NCBI GenBank assembly: GCA_910579495.1
Contig: CAJTVD010000003.1
Span: 84,136-148,135, forward strand
Direction: 5' to 3'
Origin: an uncultured Lachnospiraceae bacterium
Lineage (GTDB): Bacteria > Bacillota > Clostridia > Lachnospirales > Lachnospiraceae
Length of the DNA: 64,000 nt
Part shown: one piece after another, positions 60,702 to 64,000 of the stretch
Layout: every line of letters starts with the position of its first letter
Position numbering within the stretch: position 1 is the stretch's first letter
Notes under the pieces: generated by a model
The model's database searches: none
Seen by the model: only the letters and a program-made list of their open reading frames with translations
What the model was told of the DNA's origin: nothing
Translations under genes and position numbers: made by a program

Positions 60702-62598
60702 TTTCCTCTCCTTGTCCTTTTTGGTAATGGTATGTGGGCACCAGCTCCTGTATCAGGGGCCTGATGTCAACATTTTCACGCAGGGAAGCATCCTTTAATT
60801 TTTTAAGCTGTACGAAAAATTTCATCTCATCCAACTCAATAGGCTTCCCGATGTGAATCAGTTTATTGGCCGTTTCCATCATGCCTTCCTCCGCCATCAG
60901 CAGCTCCTCATAGAGCTTTTCCCCCGGGCGCAGCCCTGTAAACTCAATTTTGATATCCTCGTCTACCCGGTAGCCTGAAAGACGGATCAGGTTTTTCGCC
61001 AGATCCAGGATTTTTACAGGCTTTCCCATATCCAGCACAAAAATCTCCCCGCCCCTGGCATATGCCCCCGCCTGGAGTACCAGTGAGACCGCCTCCGGGA
61101 TAGTCATAAAGTACCGGATAATATCCGGGTGCGTCACCGTCACCGGCCCGCCCTCCATAATCTGCTTCTTAAATAAGGGAATCACACTGCCGTTGCTGCC
61201 CAGCACGTTGCCAAAACGCACTGCCACAAATTCCGTATCATAATGTTTGTTAAAGGTCTGGATGATCATCTCACAGATCCGCTTGCTCGCCCCCATTATG
61301 TTGGTGGGGTTTACCGCCTTGTCCGTGGAAATCATCACGAAACGCTTTACATCATTCATGGCTGCCGCCTGGGCTGTCTTCCAGGTGCCAAAGACATTAT
61401 TTTTTACCGCCTCATTGGGGCTGTCCTCCATCAGCGGCACATGCTTGTGGGCAGCCGCATGATAGACGATATCCGGTTTGTAATGCTCAAATATCCAGTT
61501 CACCCTGTTGGTATTGCGCACAGAGGCAATAAGCACAGACAGGGAAAGCTCCGGGAACTTTGCCTGCAGCTCCTGCTGTACGTCATAGGCATTGTTTTCA
61601 TAAATATCCACAATAATAAGCTGTGCCGGGCGGTGGGAAGCAATCTGGCGGCACAGCTCGCTGCCAATGGAACCGCCGCCCCCTGTGACCATCACCTTCT
61701 GTCCCTTTACATAGCCTAAAATGGAATCCAGGTCCACCTCAATGGGCTCCCTGCCAAGAAGGTCCTCCACCTCCACATCCCGCAGCTTGCTTACGCTGAC
61801 CTCACCGTTTACCAGCTGGTACATGCCCGGAAGGGAGCGGAGCTTACAGCTTGTCTCCTTGCAGATATCCAAAATGGCAGACATTTCCTCCCTGGAAATG
61901 GAAGGCATGGCCACAATGATCTCGTCAATGCTATAAATATCGGCACACTCTATGATCCGGTCCCTTCCTCCGGCCACCTTGATCCCCTGGATAAATTTCC
62001 CCCATTTGCCGGAATCATCATCTATGATGCACCGGATCACCATGGTGGAAAAGTTGCTGTTGACAATCTCCTTGATGATCAGGTTGGCCGCTTCCCCCGC
62101 GCCGATCACCATTACGGAAATGCTGTTCTTTTTATTTTGCTGCTTGTGCTTCAGGCTTCTGAAAAAGCGGTAGGAAAACCTGCTTACAAAAATAAAGCTG
62201 ATCAGCAGGGACACATACAGGAAATAATAGCTGGCCGGGACCGCCTGCTGGCCGGGCACCTTAAAAAGCTGGATACCCACGCTGTAGCACAGGGCGGATA
62301 CCACGCTGGAAACCACCAGGTTCTGCAGTTCCGTTTCCCCTGCAAAGGCCCAAAGGCTGTGGTACATTTTAAACATGTAAAGCACAGCCAGGGTTATTAC
62401 AATATTGATAGGAAGGAACCTGCTGATGGGGGAGATGAAGTGGTCCGGGATCTCCGATATCACAAAGCTGTAGCGCATCAGCAGCGCCAGATAGCTGGCA
62501 CCCACCACACTGATAATATCGTAGATGATCAGACAGGTCCTTCTGTAAAGCAGTTTAACATTAAAAGGCTTTTTTGCCTTCTTATTTTTTTCACTCAT
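60691..62598 (-). CDS. UDP-GlcNAc 4,6-dehydratase, WbpM/PglF-like
   Basis: 635 residues: four N-terminal membrane segments (about 15-130), a CoA-binding-like Rossmann domain (VMVIGAGEAANLI) and the catalytic SDR domain with VTGGGGSIGSELCRQI and MISTDKAVNPTNIMGASKR. The catalytic motif is STDKA and the membrane N-terminus matches WbpM/PglF rather than the short FlaA1 form. The product, UDP-4-keto-6-deoxy-GlcNAc, is the substrate of the PglE-like enzyme downstream. ATG start; preceded by the Wzy/ligase-like gene. Confidence 0.94.
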   Translation of the reverse strand: MSEKNKKAKKPFNVKLLYRRTCLIIYDIISVVGASYLALLMRYSFVISEIPDHFISPISRFLPINIVITLAVLYMFKMYHSLWAFAGETELQNLVVSSVVSALCYSVGIQLFKVPGQQAVPASYYFLYVSLLISFIFVSRFSYRFFRSLKHKQQNKKNSISVMVIGAGEAANLIIKEIVNSNFSTMVIRCIIDDDSGKWGKFIQGIKVAGGRDRIIECADIYSIDEIIVAMPSISREEMSAILDICKETSCKLRSLPGMYQLVNGEVSVSKLRDVEVEDLLGREPIEVDLDSILGYVKGQKVMVTGGGGSIGSELCRQIASHRPAQLIIVDIYENNAYDVQQELQAKFPELSLSVLIASVRNTNRVNWIFEHYKPDIVYHAAAHKHVPLMEDSPNEAVKNNVFGTWKTAQAAAMNDVKRFVMISTDKAVNPTNIMGASKRICEMIIQTFNKHYDTEFVAVRFGNVLGSNGSVIPLFKKQIMEGGPVTVTHPDIIRYFMTIPEAVSLVLQAGAYARGGEIFVLDMGKPVKILDLAKNLIRLSGYRVDEDIKIEFTGLRPGEKLYEELLMAEEGMMETANKLIHIGKPIELDEMKFFVQLKKLKDASLRENVDIRPLIQELVPTYHYQKGQGEENGR

Positions 62599-62601
62599 AG
62601 C

Positions 62602-64000
62602 CTAACCTTCATTTTGAAATAGCAGCGGCGTAATCACCAGCATCAGCAAAAATCCAAAGGGATTGCTCACATGGAAAACCCATTCCACCATCCCAGCCAC
62701 TGCCATTGCCGTAATAGCCACCACAGGCAGCGCCGCATAAGTTATTTTATCCTTTTTTCTGCGATAATACAACCAGGCGCTTACAAAGGTTGCAATTCCG
62801 GTAAGCACAAACACAATCCCGGTGGGAATCCCATGGTCATAGGCAAGCTGCAGGTAAATATTGTGGGCATGGGTGGCAATCTCGCCATTTTCAAGGAGCG
62901 CCCCCATCTCCTGATGGCCTGTCATGTTAAGCTGTTCCATATAAGATCTGAAAATATCCAGCCGTCCGTTGGTAAAGTCATTTTCCTTTTCCGCACCCTC
63001 GGGTATCCCTTCCGGCACATAGTCTGCGGATGCCACCAAAAGGCCGTCCTGTGTAGCCGGCCCGCCGGCATCTAATTCCTCTGCCCTGGCAGAATCCTCC
63101 CCCTCATCCCCATATAATTCCTGATACAGGGCAAGCTCGCCGTAAACGTCAAAGGTCCCTTCCGGGATCCCTAGGATCTTTTCCCCAAACACATCTATAA
63201 AACGCCCCACCCTCATAAAATTCAAAGAGCCGATCCTTCTTCCCCGCATTACGTCCTCAGGGCAGTACATGGAATACTCAATCTCATAAAGGTATGGCTC
63301 GCTTACCAGGGCAGGCAGGTTCCTTTGCAGGGTAAAGGTTACAGGAAAGCACACCAAAACCGCCCCAAAGAGCATCCCCAGGTTTCTCCCCATATTCTGC
63401 ACCCGCCTGCTTCCCCTTCCCGCAGACAGAAAAACTATGGCAAAGGCCATGGTAGCGCCTACAGCAAAAAAGGCAGTCCGGGACATGGTAAATATCATAT
63501 AGGAAGAAACCACCCCGAAAAATACCAGCTCCTTCCAGCAGTGTTTCAGCTTATGCCCCTTAGCCAGCTTTGCCAGCACCATAACAATGGCCACACACTC
63601 CACCATCGTCAGGTAAGCCGCCGTGATGGTCACTGTATGGAAGATATGGGTGTACCGTGCATTCCGGTAGCTTACATAAGGCCGGTGGAGCAGCGCATAG
63701 CCCGTGGACAGCAGGAACTGCACCACCACGCCACTGGCAATGTTCACAAGAATCCTTCCCCTGTGCCCCCACATGCCATAGCTTAGATAAAACAGCGTAA
63801 AGGAAACCACCATGGCAACGCCCCACCATCTTCCGTTCCTGAAGATAATAACCAGGGCAAAAAACAGCCCCAAGATCCCTGCATACCAGAAACAGGGCTT
63901 TGCCAGCTTCCGCTTCCATAATCCAATCACCGTGCGCACCAGGATCAGCCCAAGCAAAATACCTACCCACACCGTCAGCTTCAGGGCCAGCACCCCAAGC
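62602..64000 (-). CDS. O-antigen ligase/Wzy-like membrane protein, 5' end beyond window
   Basis: At least 463 residues with about 11 hydrophobic segments and one large hydrophilic loop (about 230-375). The frame stays open to the window edge; a GTG at 63993 is the first start-like codon, but the real start is probably outside. The block THAHNIYLQLAYDHGIPTGIVFVL, just before the last segments, is the His-containing signature of the Wzy_C/ligase superfamily. Role: polymerisation or transfer of the lipid-linked glycan. Confidence 0.85.
   Translation of the reverse strand, partial: LGVLALKLTVWVGILLGLILVRTVIGLWKRKLAKPCFWYAGILGLFFALVIIFRNGRWWGVAMVVSFTLFYLSYGMWGHRGRILVNIASGVVVQFLLSTGYALLHRPYVSYRNARYTHIFHTVTITAAYLTMVECVAIVMVLAKLAKGHKLKHCWKELVFFGVVSSYMIFTMSRTAFFAVGATMAFAIVFLSAGRGSRRVQNMGRNLGMLFGAVLVCFPVTFTLQRNLPALVSEPYLYEIEYSMYCPEDVMRGRRIGSLNFMRVGRFIDVFGEKILGIPEGTFDVYGELALYQELYGDEGEDSARAEELDAGGPATQDGLLVASADYVPEGIPEGAEKENDFTNGRLDIFRSYMEQLNMTGHQEMGALLENGEIATHAHNIYLQLAYDHGIPTGIVFVLTGIATFVSAWLYYRRKKDKITYAALPVVAITAMAVAGMVEWVFHVSNPFGFLLMLVITPLLFQNEG

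Noticed and set aside
1..64000. CRISPR arrays, tRNA or rRNA genes, transposases, phage genes
   Set aside because: None seen on reading either strand; direct repeats found are only the 106-bp pair and gene paralogues.

Overview
The window is almost entirely surface-polysaccharide biosynthesis DNA from a Gram-positive anaerobe of the Clostridia, most likely Lachnospiraceae. That assignment rests on strong AGGAGG-type ribosome binding sites, TTG and GTG starts, GT11, GT17 and DUF5672-type transferases, DUF6056-type membrane proteins, a FliD-like secreted protein and the absence of any outer-membrane export gene. I did no database search, so taxonomy and all family names are inferred from motifs.

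Layout. (1) Positions 37203 down to 1, minus strand, hold one very long run of about 31 tightly packed genes, many with ATGA or short overlaps. A good promoter lies at 37263-37291 and a second, internal one at 34227-34255. From promoter outward come tandem GT11 fucosyltransferase-like genes, a GT2, an ABC exporter, more transferases (GT11-like, DUF5672, GT17), a WbaP-like initiating sugar-phosphate transferase, GT4 and GT2 enzymes, a pyruvyltransferase-like gene, a Wzx flippase, a GH88/105 hydrolase, two membrane proteins, another GT11, a Wzy-like polymerase, a GT26-GT4 fusion, further transferases, a radical SAM/SPASM protein, a second Wzy-like protein, a second ABC exporter, two GT-C-like membrane proteins and a partial membrane protein cut by the left edge.

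(2) Positions 37204-41583, plus strand, hold a divergent island. It contains a secreted-type protein with two FliD-C-like repeats, with its own promoter, palindromic site and terminator, followed by an MBOAT O-acyltransferase and SGNH/AlgJ-like partner with their own promoter.

(3) Positions 64000 down to 41742, minus strand, hold a second polysaccharide operon whose start lies outside the window. It carries a Wzy/ligase-like protein (partial), a WbpM/PglF dehydratase, a PglE-like aminotransferase, a PglC-like initiating transferase, a PLP enzyme and an ATP-grasp ligase, several GT4 enzymes, a WbpO-like dehydrogenase and WbpP-like epimerase (UDP-GalNAcA route), two deacetylases, a sugar formyltransferase, two AsnB-type amidotransferases and, last, an AT-richer hexapeptide acyltransferase.

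Working model (inference). Two different glycans are built from two initiating transferases. The left operon makes a heavily fucosylated or deoxyhexose-decorated polymer with Wzx/Wzy and ABC components. The right operon makes a glycan with 2,4-diamino-trideoxy sugars and amidated and/or formylated aminouronic acids, resembling the wbpO/wbpP/wbpS logic of Pseudomonas aeruginosa O6. The plus-strand MBOAT/SGNH pair would O-acetylate a product outside the membrane. No tRNA, rRNA, CRISPR, transposase or phage gene was seen. The most unusual structures are a 106-bp tandem repeat at 13736-13963 and an unexplained folded inverted repeat at 41622-41704.
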